Source of the DNA: an uncultured Lachnospiraceae bacterium
GTDB taxonomy: Bacteria > Bacillota > Clostridia > Lachnospirales > Lachnospiraceae
DNA length: 13,370 bases
Reading direction: 5' to 3'
NCBI GenBank assembly: GCA_910585545.1
Contig: CAJUFN010000031.1
Location: forward strand, 1-13,370
The translations under genes and the position numbers were made by a program. The first letter of the stretch is position 1. Every line of letters starts with the position of its first letter. This document shows positions 1-6,856 of the stretch, in pieces. The notes beneath the pieces were generated by a model that made no database searches, was not told the origin of the DNA, and saw only the letters and a list, made by a program, of their open reading frames with translations.

Positions 1-421
1 AAGAAGTAGTAGCATTTCTGCAATTAAAGTAGCGACTTTCAAGTCGCACACTATGACCTCTGCTGACTTCTGTGCGTTCAGCACTGCTTTTGGCAGTGGT
101 TACCTCTTTCAAGGCATATCGCACAGACCTCCCCGGGTACCACACGTTTCTTTCTCTCCATCCATCTGCCACATCTATCATGCATGATTCCGTGTAGTTA
201 CTGGGCTTCGGCTTGTATGGCAGTCTTACCCTCATGCATAACCTCCTATGTGATTTCTGTTCGTCAGACCAGAGATTTGTCTGCAGGTTAGTATGTTCCC
301 CACATCCGGCTTCCTTCAGATTCCGCCTCACGGCGGACACCCTTACCTTCGGCTATATCCTTCCCACTACCGGGCGGATTCGGGACTTTCACCCGTTAGA
401 AACGTGCGCCGCCGGGCGCAC
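1..421 (-). mobile_element. Group II intron, class C type, 5' portion (runs off the left edge)
   Basis: Read on the minus strand, the intron begins at 421 with GTGCGCC, a standard group II 5' end. It continues with blocks typical of class C (IIC) intron RNA: GTGAAAGTCCCGAA, GGGTGTCCGCCG, GGAATCTGAAGGAAGC, CTGACGAACA, ACCCGGGGAGGTCTG and GAAGTCAGCAGAGGTCATAG. The order and wording match the Oceanobacillus-type IIC ribozyme as I remember it. The maturase gene and domains V/VI would lie left of position 1. The 5' junction is 9 nt past the stem of an intrinsic terminator on the same strand, which is the usual target preference of class C introns. Short plus-strand reading frames here are not genes. 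Confidence 0.85.
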
Positions 422-424
422 CAC

Positions 425-460
425 AAGAAAAAGCGCACCCACCGTAAGGCAGATGCGCTT
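425..460 (-). terminator. Intrinsic terminator, target of the class C intron
   Basis: On the minus strand a 7-bp stem AAGCGCA/TGCGCTT (460-454 with 437-431) encloses a CC-TTAC-GG inner hairpin and is followed by TTTTTCTT. It points left, into the intron junction at 421/422. It is the second terminator after the 521-553 one, so readthrough from the small transcript upstream would be stopped here. Confidence 0.75.
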
Positions 461-520
461 GTATTAAAAATATGATTGGATTTTGGAATATGTACAAGAG
501 ATGGAAAGAACTTTGTCGAA

Positions 521-553
521 TAAAAAAGTCCGCAGTCCCCTCAAAGACTGCGG
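521..553 (-). terminator. Intrinsic terminator of the small transcript
   Basis: On the minus strand a perfect 8-bp stem CCGCAGTC/GACTGCGG (553-546 with 537-530) has the 8-nt loop TTTGAGGG and is followed by ACTTTTTTA. On the plus strand the stem is not followed by a T run, so it works only leftward. Its 5' arm (CCGCAGTC) is also complementary to an upstream segment of the same RNA at 651-639, allowing an alternative fold. Confidence 0.8.
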
Positions 554-682
554 TATGTATTAAAAAAATATGTATGATTAGCGTCGGCGGACATCTTGTC
601 CCTTTCCGTATTTTATGCATGATGTCCCCTTTCCGGGGATACGCAGTCTTCAATACAGCCTTCCCCTGACAGCTTGTCTGTG
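521..682 (-). ncRNA. Candidate small RNA or orphan attenuator leader (~160 nt)
   Basis: A transcript starting about 7 nt after the -10 box (near 682) and ending at the T run of the 521-553 terminator would be about 160 nt. Visible structure includes CCCC-GGAAA-GGGG (640-628 region), a 7-bp helix GGACATC/GATGTCC around 630-587, and a long-range pairing of AAGACTGCGTAT (650-639) with ATACCGCAGTCTT (556-544, one bulged base). The last excludes the terminator stem. An ATG at about 618 with an AAAGGGG in front opens a frame that runs straight through both terminators, so coding is unlikely. I recognise no named RNA family. It could be a regulated small RNA, or the leader of a gene lost or displaced to the left. 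Confidence 0.4.
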
Positions 683-688
683 GGGGAA

Positions 689-746
689 ATTATACAAAAC
701 GTAACAGTAGAACAACGGTAGACAAACAGTAGAAATGCAGTAGGAA
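689..746 (-). promoter_or_regulatory. Promoter with four tandem 11-bp direct repeats
   Basis: Plus-strand 703-746 reads as four exact 11-bp units: AACAGTAGAAC, AACGGTAGACA, AACAGTAGAAA, TGCAGTAGGAA. On the minus strand these are TTCTACTGTT-like repeats leading, after 8 nt, to a perfect TATAAT (694-689). There is no good -35 hexamer; the last repeat sits in its place. Phased 11-bp direct repeats upstream of a -10 box are how OmpR/PhoB-family activators bind. The hexamers differ from the TTTACA Pho boxes at pstS and phoA, so another regulator is likely, plausibly the DNA-binding protein at 879-1322. Confidence 0.65.
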
Positions 747-810
747 ACCGCAAGTTACGACATGGTACAATGAAAAATGGTGTATAAAATCTGTTTTTGG
801 GAGAATATAC

Positions 811-827
811 AGAACTTACATAGAACA
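811..827 (-). promoter_or_regulatory. Possible distal pair of half-sites
   Basis: Plus-strand AGAAC occurs at 811-815 and 822-826, again 11 bp apart, and TAGAACA at 821-827 is also present at 708-714 inside the main repeat array. It may be a weaker distal site for the same regulator. The rest of 747-843 shows nothing I can name. Confidence 0.25.
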
Positions 828-843
828 GACAGTTTATGATACG

Positions 844-877
844 CAAAAAAAGAAACGGCTCAGTTTCCCAAGCCGTT
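844..877 (-). terminator. Terminator at the end of the pst-pho operon
   Basis: On the minus strand a 7-bp stem AACGGCT/AGCCGTT (877-871 with 860-854) is followed by TCTTTTTTT. It begins 2 nt after the stop codon of the winged-helix gene and ends the run of genes that starts at pstS. Confidence 0.85.
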
Positions 878-878
878 A

Positions 879-1322
879 TTATGTAGCATCTTTTTCCTCT
901 GAATTTATTTCAAAACAATAGCCGACCTCACGCACACAACGGATTGAAAATGGTGCGTCCGGTTCTGCCTCGTACAGTTTTTCACGAAGATTACGAACCT
1001 GGCATCCCACCGTGTTATTCTCGCTGCCAAACCCTTCTTCGCCCCAAACCTTTTGGTATATCTGGTCATAGGTGAGTACACGGCCTTTGTTTGCTACAAG
1101 CAGCGCCAGTATCTCATACTCTTTTGCTGTCAGATTGATTTCCCGCCTGTCACGGTATATTTTGTGCCGATTGGGATAAATCTCCAGACCCGGAAGCGAA
1201 ACCATCGGTTCATCTTTTATTCGTAAACGCTCAAAACATGGATATTGGTTGAGAAATTCCATCACTTCATCAAAAACAGAATTATCTTTCTCCGAAAATT
1301 CTGCTATTAATAACCGTCCAAT
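879..1322 (-). CDS. OmpR/PhoB-type winged-helix DNA-binding protein without receiver domain
   Basis: The C-terminal ~100 residues form a Trans_reg_C winged helix: LTAKEYEILALLVANKGRVL, then a recognition helix around NTVGCQVRNLREKL, ending in the wing REVGYCFEI. There is no receiver domain, only about 45 N-terminal residues, so phosphorylation control is absent. The first ATG/GTG in frame (1262/1265) has no ribosome binding site at a usable distance. Nineteen codons upstream an in-frame ATT (1322) follows AGGGGGTG with about 7 nt spacing, giving a 147-residue protein starting M-G-R-L-L-I-A-E-F; I prefer that start. It lies 67 nt after phoR on the same strand with no terminator between, so it is probably the last gene of the operon. 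Likely target: the 11-bp repeats at 703-746. Its biological role is unknown; a conservative start would be 1265. Confidence 0.8.
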   Translation of the reverse strand: MGRLLIAEFSEKDNSVFDEVMEFLNQYPCFERLRIKDEPMVSLPGLEIYPNRHKIYRDRREINLTAKEYEILALLVANKGRVLTYDQIYQKVWGEEGFGSENNTVGCQVRNLREKLYEAEPDAPFSIRCVREVGYCFEINSEEKDAT

Positions 1323-1389
1323 AGCTTATCACCCCCTAATAGATGCCACACATTATTTTCATCGAAACTTATGTTTGGTATCCCTTACA

Positions 1390-3042
1390 TTACATCGGAA
1401 ATTTGATTGTGATGGTTGTACCATTGTCCACCTTGCTTTCTATATCAATTTTTCCATGATGGTATGCCACTGCATGTTTTACAATAGAAAGCCCAAGTCC
1501 TGTTCCTCCCGTTTCCTTTGAATGGCTTTTATCAACTCTGTAAAAACGTTCAAACACTCTGTCGAGATGTTCCTGTGGAATACCAATACCTGTGTCCGCG
1601 ACAGTCAGTATCGCATTTTGGTTATTGCTTGTAATGGAAATTTTTATATTACCACCATAGGTATTGTATTTTATAGCGTTATCACATAAATTGTATATGA
1701 TTTCATATAATAATTTTCTAACGCCATAAATAATAACCTTCTTTCCGTCAAGACTGATTTCAATATTTTTATCTTTTGCAATGTCCTTTAAATTTTCAGT
1801 TGTTTCTTCCGCCAGTTGTAAAAGATTAATTTCTTCTTTTATAAGCTCTGCTTTTTCATCAAGCTGCGAGAGGCGTATGATATCTCCAACAAGTATAACA
1901 AGTCTTGAAGCTTCTTTTCGTATATGTCCAATAAAACGTGGCAAATCTTCCTGCTTTACCATACCGTTTTCGATAAGTTCTGCACTGCCGATAATGCCCT
2001 GAAGCGGTGTTTTAAGCTCGTGTGAAACATTAGCTGTAAACTCACGTCTGTTACGCTCTGCCTGAACCCTTTCGGTAATATCAAATATCAGGAGAATAAT
2101 TCCAATCATGTCGTCGTCTGATTCTATACGGCTGGCATCGAACTGATATTCCCTTCCAAATCTCGTCTGTTGTATTTCACAATGCCCTGACTCTATTGCG
2201 TTTTTTATACATAGATTCATTTCATGGTCACGGTAAACCGTGAGGAAATCCCTGCCCACACAGTTTTCATTTAATGAAAAAATCCTATTTGCTGCCGGGT
2301 TTATGCTTAGTATGGTTCCGTCCCTGTCCATCAAAACAAGACCCTCATTCATGCAACCTGTAATCTGTGCAAATTCTGCAGCTCTCTGCTGAATCGCCTT
2401 AACTTGCGCTTTAATTTCTTTGTTCTGTCTGCTTATACGGAGTAACAGGGGAGCTATCTCTTCATATGTATCATTTTCCAGCGGTTTCTCCAGATTCAAG
2501 TCATTCAGCGGCTTAACAATCCTTTTTGAAAGTCTGCCCGCTAATATACCTGACATAATCAAAGCTATAACAACCACTATCAAAATAGGCTGCAGCATAC
2601 CAAGAACCAGTAATCCCACAGTTGCACTGCTTGTAGAAATACGCAGTACACTGCCGTCATTCATCCGCTTTGCATAATACATTGTCTTTTCAAACAGCGT
2701 ATCAGAGTAACGGTTACTTTCCCCCTCTCCATTTTCCAATGCACTCTTAACTTCCGTGCGTTCCAGATGATTTTCGTGTTCCTCACTGTTTGCAGCTGTA
2801 TCATATATGACAGTTCCATCAGCTGCAATCCAGGTAATACGGTAACGGTCAGACTTAACTTTCTCTAAATAGTGGACTCCGTCATCTTCTACGGCAGCCA
2901 TCGATAGTTCCAGTTCATCTTTTAGACCACGTTCCCTTACATCTTCAAAATAATTGTATAAGCATCCCATGATGATAATAACACTTGAAAGTAAAATCGT
3001 TCCTGCCACTATGATAATAGAATTAAATATTTTTCTTGTCAT
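1390..3042 (-). CDS. phoR: Phosphate sensor histidine kinase PhoR
   Basis: Membrane histidine kinase of 550 residues. It has a transmembrane segment near 8-28, an extracytoplasmic sensor of about 110 residues, a second transmembrane segment near 142-166, a linker, a PAS domain near 222-325 and a kinase core. In the core, the phospho-acceptor is H341 in VSHELKTP. The N box is NLCDNAIKYN (451-460), G1 is DTGIG (483-487), the F box is near FERFYR (497-502) and G2 is GGTGLGL (512-518), so it looks catalytically intact. It is expected to phosphorylate PhoP when phosphate is scarce, with Pst/PhoU as the signal source. The start overlaps the phoP stop (ATGA), which implies translational coupling. 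The PhoR name rests on domain order plus the pst-phoU-phoP context. Confidence 0.95.
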   Translation of the reverse strand: MTRKIFNSIIIVAGTILLSSVIIIMGCLYNYFEDVRERGLKDELELSMAAVEDDGVHYLEKVKSDRYRITWIAADGTVIYDTAANSEEHENHLERTEVKSALENGEGESNRYSDTLFEKTMYYAKRMNDGSVLRISTSSATVGLLVLGMLQPILIVVVIALIMSGILAGRLSKRIVKPLNDLNLEKPLENDTYEEIAPLLLRISRQNKEIKAQVKAIQQRAAEFAQITGCMNEGLVLMDRDGTILSINPAANRIFSLNENCVGRDFLTVYRDHEMNLCIKNAIESGHCEIQQTRFGREYQFDASRIESDDDMIGIILLIFDITERVQAERNRREFTANVSHELKTPLQGIIGSAELIENGMVKQEDLPRFIGHIRKEASRLVILVGDIIRLSQLDEKAELIKEEINLLQLAEETTENLKDIAKDKNIEISLDGKKVIIYGVRKLLYEIIYNLCDNAIKYNTYGGNIKISITSNNQNAILTVADTGIGIPQEHLDRVFERFYRVDKSHSKETGGTGLGLSIVKHAVAYHHGKIDIESKVDNGTTITIKFPM

Positions 3043-3713
3043 TCTATTGCCTCCAAACGGTATCCTACCCCTCTCACTGTTTCTATCATTTTTCCATAAA
3101 TCCCAAGTTTCTGCCTTAATGTACGGATATGCATATCCACAGTTCTCGTTTCACCACAATAATCCATACCCCATATATCATTAAAAAGCTGGTCACGGGT
3201 GTACACCATACCTGGATGGGAAAGAAACAGCCGCAGGATTTCAAATTCTTTAAATGTAAGCAATATGCGTTCGCCGTTTGCAGTTACTGTATGTTCATCT
3301 AAATTCACGATCAAATTTCCTGTTTTAAGCAGATGATCGATTCTTTTAGGCTGGCATCTTCTGAGAACAGCTTTGACACAGGAAACCAATTCCATAACAC
3401 CGAACGGCTTTGCTAAATAATAATCAGCTCCAAGATCAAGTCCATGTATTTTATCGTATTCCTCACCTTTGGCGGTAGCCATGATAACCGGAATAGCTTG
3501 AAATTCTTTATTTTCCCTCATTTTCTTTAGTATTTGGATTCCATCCATTCCAGGCAGCATAATATCCAGGACAACAAGTTCAGGCTTCTCACTCTGAAGT
3601 TCCCGCCAAAAAGTATTTCCATCTTCATAGCCACGGGCTTCAAAGCCTGTTGACTGTAAAGCATAAACTTCAATATCTCTTATGCTGGCATCATCCTCTA
3701 CACACCAAATCAT
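3039..3713 (-). CDS. phoP: Phosphate response regulator PhoP (OmpR/PhoB family)
   Basis: 224 residues: receiver domain about 1-115 and a winged-helix output domain about 125-222. Receiver landmarks are the acidic pair D7-D8, phospho-acceptor D50 in VVLDIMLPG, T80 and K102 in LAKPF. The output domain has LTFKEFEIL, a recognition helix around RTVDMHIRTLRQKL and the wing VRGVGYRLE. It should bind phased TTTACA-like hexamers such as those upstream of pstS and phoA. It starts 2 nt after the phoU stop, and its ribosome binding site AAGGAGG lies in the last phoU codons. A possible oddity is the very short N-terminus before the acidic pair (MIWCVEDD), but this still fits a complete receiver. Confidence 0.95.
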   Translation of the reverse strand: MIWCVEDDASIRDIEVYALQSTGFEARGYEDGNTFWRELQSEKPELVVLDIMLPGMDGIQILKKMRENKEFQAIPVIMATAKGEEYDKIHGLDLGADYYLAKPFGVMELVSCVKAVLRRCQPKRIDHLLKTGNLIVNLDEHTVTANGERILLTFKEFEILRLFLSHPGMVYTRDQLFNDIWGMDYCGETRTVDMHIRTLRQKLGIYGKMIETVRGVGYRLEAIE

Positions 3714-3715
3714 AT

Positions 3716-4360
3716 TTAACCCTCCTTATGAATACCAGTAACAGAAAAGACTACCCATTCTGCAATATTAGTGGCATGGTCTCCGATTCGTTCAAAATAT
3801 TTAGCAATCATCAAGAGGTCAATAGAACATTCGCCGTCTTTTGGATTTGATATAATTTCACGGATTATTTCCTGTTTTATAAGGTCAAAATATTTATCAA
3901 CAATATCGTCGTCCGACACAACTTTTTTTGCCAGTTCAACATCATGTTCAACAAACGCGTCAACGCTGTCAGTCACCATTTTAATGCTTGCCTTTGCCAT
4001 TTCGTGTAAAAGGGTATCCGCCATTTCAGGACGGTTTTCAACGAAAGGTATTATTTCTGCGATATCTTCAGCCTGGTCGCCGATACGCTCCATATCTGTT
4101 ATCATTTTAAGAGCTGACGAAATCTGTCTTAAATCTTTTGCCACTGGCTGCTGCTGAAGCAGAAGTTTTAAACAAAGAGTTTCTATTGTACGCTCTTTAC
4201 GGTCAATTTCAGCACCAGCAGTCGAAATACCATTCAAAAAATCTTTGTCTTCATCGGTTAATGCTTTCAAAACCTTAGAAATTATTTCTTCGCACAAAGC
4301 ACCCATTTCAATCATTTCTTTATTTAAAATTGCAAGCTGCTCGTCAAATCTGCTCCTCAT
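3716..4360 (-). CDS. phoU: Phosphate signalling protein PhoU
   Basis: 214 residues, the normal PhoU length. There are two copies of the PhoU three-helix unit, each with its metal-binding signature: E91-RIGDQAEDIAE in the first half and E190-RIGDHATNIAE in the second. PhoU is a cytoplasmic protein that links the Pst transporter to the PhoR kinase and holds the response off when phosphate is plentiful. Its ATG overlaps the pstB stop by one base (TAATG), and the GGGAGG ribosome binding site lies inside pstB, so the two are almost certainly translated together. Confidence 0.95.
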   Translation of the reverse strand: MRSRFDEQLAILNKEMIEMGALCEEIISKVLKALTDEDKDFLNGISTAGAEIDRKERTIETLCLKLLLQQQPVAKDLRQISSALKMITDMERIGDQAEDIAEIIPFVENRPEMADTLLHEMAKASIKMVTDSVDAFVEHDVELAKKVVSDDDIVDKYFDLIKQEIIREIISNPKDGECSIDLLMIAKYFERIGDHATNIAEWVVFSVTGIHKEG

Positions 4361-5115
4361 TATCCAAACCTCCCTGTAATATAATCTTCTGTTCTTTTAT
4401 CTTTTGGAGTAGAGAACAGAGTCTCTGTATTTCCATACTCAACAAGTTCTCCTAAAAGGAAAAATGCTGTCTGGTCTGAGATACGCACTGCCTGCTGCAT
4501 ATTATGTGTTACCATAATGATTGTATAGTTTTCTTTCAGTTTGATAGTTAATTCCTCAATTTTAGATGTCGATATTGGATCGAGAGCCGATGTAGGTTCG
4601 TCCATAAGTAGAACGGCAGGCTTTACGGCTAAAGCCCTAGCTATACAAAGCCTTTGCTGCTGACCGCCTGATAAACCTAAGGCATTCTTTTTAAGCCTGT
4701 CTTTTACTTCCTCCCAAATGGCAGCATCTTTCAACGATTGTTCAACGATATCGTCAAGCTTTGCTTTACTTTTAACACCATGTGTACGTGGACCATAGGC
4801 AACGTTGTCATAAATACTCATAGGAAACGGATTTGGTTTTTGAAAAACCATTCCTATCTCTCTTCGAAGTTCATTTACATCCACAGAAGATTCAAAAATA
4901 TTTTTACCATTATACTTAACATCACCTGTAATCTTTACACTTGGTATCAGATCGTTCATTCTGTTCAGGCTTTTCAAAAAAGTGGATTTTCCGCAGCCTG
5001 ACGGTCCGATAAAAGCCGTAATACTTTTTTCGGGGATATTAATATTTACATCTTTAAGTGCTTGATGTTCTCCATACCATAAGCACATATTTTTTACTGT
5101 TACAATACTGCTCAT
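4360..5115 (-). CDS. pstB: Phosphate ABC transporter ATP-binding protein PstB
   Basis: 251 residues with all ABC ATPase motifs: Walker A GPSGCGKST (37-45), Q loop in FQKPNPFP (Q92), signature LSGGQQQR (148-155), Walker B VLLMDEP (168-174) and H-loop H204 in MVTHN. The FQKPNPFPMS stretch and the length are typical of PstB. It powers phosphate import through the PstC-PstA channel. Its ATG overlaps the pstA stop by 4 bp, and the ribosome binding site AAAAGGAGA is within pstA. Confidence 0.97.
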   Translation of the reverse strand: MSSIVTVKNMCLWYGEHQALKDVNINIPEKSITAFIGPSGCGKSTFLKSLNRMNDLIPSVKITGDVKYNGKNIFESSVDVNELRREIGMVFQKPNPFPMSIYDNVAYGPRTHGVKSKAKLDDIVEQSLKDAAIWEEVKDRLKKNALGLSGGQQQRLCIARALAVKPAVLLMDEPTSALDPISTSKIEELTIKLKENYTIIMVTHNMQQAVRISDQTAFFLLGELVEYGNTETLFSTPKDKRTEDYITGRFG

Positions 5116-5975
5116 ATAGTTCTCCTTTTTTTGAAATATCTTTCCACCATTGCGGCTGACAGATTTATTATCAGGGTCAATATCATCAAAATTGCCGCTA
5201 TGGCAAAAGCAACACCAAACTCACCCTGCTCTTTTGCATATACATACAATGCAACTGTAAGGGTTGAACCTGAACTCGAAAGTCCTTCAATTATTCCGTT
5301 TAATGCATGGGCAAATCCTGCGGTGAACAAAAGTGCCGCCGATTCTCCTAAAATTCTGCCCACTGACAGAATACAGCCTGTGATCACTCCATCAACACAA
5401 CCGGGAAAAACCACTGTGCGAATAACACGCCATTTGCCTGCACCAAGACCGAATGCTCCCTCACGATAACTTTGCGGCACGGTTTTCAGACTTTCCTGCG
5501 TAGTACGCATAATTGTTGGAAGATTCATGATAACCAATGTCAATGCACCTGCTAAAAGAGACGTTTTCATATTCAAAAACTGACAAAAGAACAACATTCC
5601 CACCAGTCCATAAATAATTGACGGAATACCTGAAAGTGTTTCTGCGGCATATTCAATAGTGTTCACTAACTTTTTATTTTGTGCGTATTCAGTAAGATAG
5701 ATTGCTGCCCCAACACCTATAGGAAGAACAATAAGCAATGTGGCTATTACAATATACACTGTATTTAAAATATCGGGCAGAATTCCAATCTTTTCCGATA
5801 AATAACTCGGTTTTTCAGATAACAGTTCCCATGAAATATTAGGAATCCCTTTTATAAATACATAAATGATGAGAAATGTTACTAACGAACAGGTAACTGC
5901 CACTGAAAGCCACATAAGCACTTTCATAATGCTTATATATGCTTTTCGTGCTTTAGAAATTTTGCTGTCCTGCAT
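5112..5975 (-). CDS. pstA: Phosphate ABC transporter permease PstA
   Basis: 287 residues, hydrophobic, with about six transmembrane segments, the first near 17-41. The cytoplasmic EAA loop that contacts PstB is seen at about 170-193 (YREGAFGLGAGKWRVIRTVV). The SGIPSIIYGLVGM block (115-127) is typical of Pst permeases. It forms the membrane channel with PstC. It starts 2 nt after the pstC stop, with AAAGGGGG as ribosome binding site inside the end of pstC. Confidence 0.95.
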   Translation of the reverse strand: MQDSKISKARKAYISIMKVLMWLSVAVTCSLVTFLIIYVFIKGIPNISWELLSEKPSYLSEKIGILPDILNTVYIVIATLLIVLPIGVGAAIYLTEYAQNKKLVNTIEYAAETLSGIPSIIYGLVGMLFFCQFLNMKTSLLAGALTLVIMNLPTIMRTTQESLKTVPQSYREGAFGLGAGKWRVIRTVVFPGCVDGVITGCILSVGRILGESAALLFTAGFAHALNGIIEGLSSSGSTLTVALYVYAKEQGEFGVAFAIAAILMILTLIINLSAAMVERYFKKRRTI

Positions 5976-5977
5976 AT

Positions 5978-6844
5978 TTAATCCCCCTTTTTGCCTTTCA
6001 GGAAGAAATTCAAAGTCGCATTAATAAGCATGATAAACAAAAACAGTACAAGTGCAATTGAAAATAACGCCTGTCTTTGAAGGCCGCTTGAATAGGACAT
6101 TTCACTTGCCACCGCAGTTGTCAAAAATCTGACACTTTGAAATAAACCTGGCATATTTGCAACGTTTCCCGATACCATCATAACAGCCATTGCCTCACCA
6201 ATAGCTCTGCCGATGCCAAGCACAACGGCGGCTGCAATACCGCTTTTTGCCGCTGGAACAGAAACCTTAAAATAGGTTTCAATTGGAGTTGCCCCTAAAG
6301 CAAGAGAAGCATCTTCATATTCTTTTGGAACTGCGTCAAGTGCTGTAATTGATACTTTTATGATCGATGGCAGTATCATGATAGCAAGAACGATTATTGC
6401 TGCCAGAAGGCTTGCTCCGTCCGCCAAATGAAAAATCTCACGGATTCCAGGCACAAGGACAAGCATACCAGTAAGTCCATATACTACCGATGGAATTCCC
6501 GCAAGCAGGCTTACCGCTGTCCCAACTGCCGCCTTTATTTTTTGTGGCGCTATTTTTGACAGATAAACCGCCGTCAAAAAACCAACTGGAACTCCTATTA
6601 TGATAGCGCCTGCTGTTCCGTATATGCTTGTCAATATAAATGGCAGTATCCCATAAGACGGATTTGCCGATGTGGATTCCCACGTCTTTCCGAATAGAAA
6701 CTTAAACAAGCCTATTTCTCGTATAGCGGGAATTCCCGCTATAACCAAATAAACAGTGATCAGCAAGACACAGCCTACAGCAATCAAGCCAAGCATAAGG
6801 AATATGCCATGAATCATATTTTCAAACGCTTTTTTATTCTTCAT
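5978..6844 (-). CDS. pstC: Phosphate ABC transporter permease PstC
   Basis: 288 residues with about six transmembrane segments, the first near 12-36. The EAA loop is at about 175-199 (EYEDASLALGATPIETYFKV), and AGIPSVVYGLTGM (115-127) is the same block seen in PstA, showing their common origin. It lies 12 nt after pstS with AAAGGAG as ribosome binding site. The shared motifs make PstC and PstA easy to confuse; I assign PstC by position after pstS and by sequence feel. Confidence 0.95.
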   Translation of the reverse strand: MKNKKAFENMIHGIFLMLGLIAVGCVLLITVYLVIAGIPAIREIGLFKFLFGKTWESTSANPSYGILPFILTSIYGTAGAIIIGVPVGFLTAVYLSKIAPQKIKAAVGTAVSLLAGIPSVVYGLTGMLVLVPGIREIFHLADGASLLAAIIVLAIMILPSIIKVSITALDAVPKEYEDASLALGATPIETYFKVSVPAAKSGIAAAVVLGIGRAIGEAMAVMMVSGNVANMPGLFQSVRFLTTAVASEMSYSSGLQRQALFSIALVLFLFIMLINATLNFFLKGKKGD

Positions 6845-6856
6845 AACAAGGCTCCT

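Noticed and set aside
213..475. Plus-strand reading frames of 60-84 codons
   Set aside because: They lie antisense to conserved group II intron RNA, whose sequence blocks explain the region fully.
661..688. Hairpin TTCCCC/GGGGAA with inner GACA/TGTC just downstream of the -10 box
   Set aside because: The expected transcription start near 682 removes most of the first arm, so the full hairpin would not form in the RNA; only the 4-bp inner part remains.
396..846. Two overlapping minus-strand frames of 85 and 77 codons in the region of the small transcript
   Set aside because: One runs through both terminators, the other through the promoter repeats; their translations look like random low-complexity sequence. 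An AAAGGGG before the ATG near 618 is the only point in favour.
3771..4157. 128-codon plus-strand frame
   Set aside because: Antisense shadow of phoU, whose repeats and motifs are clear.
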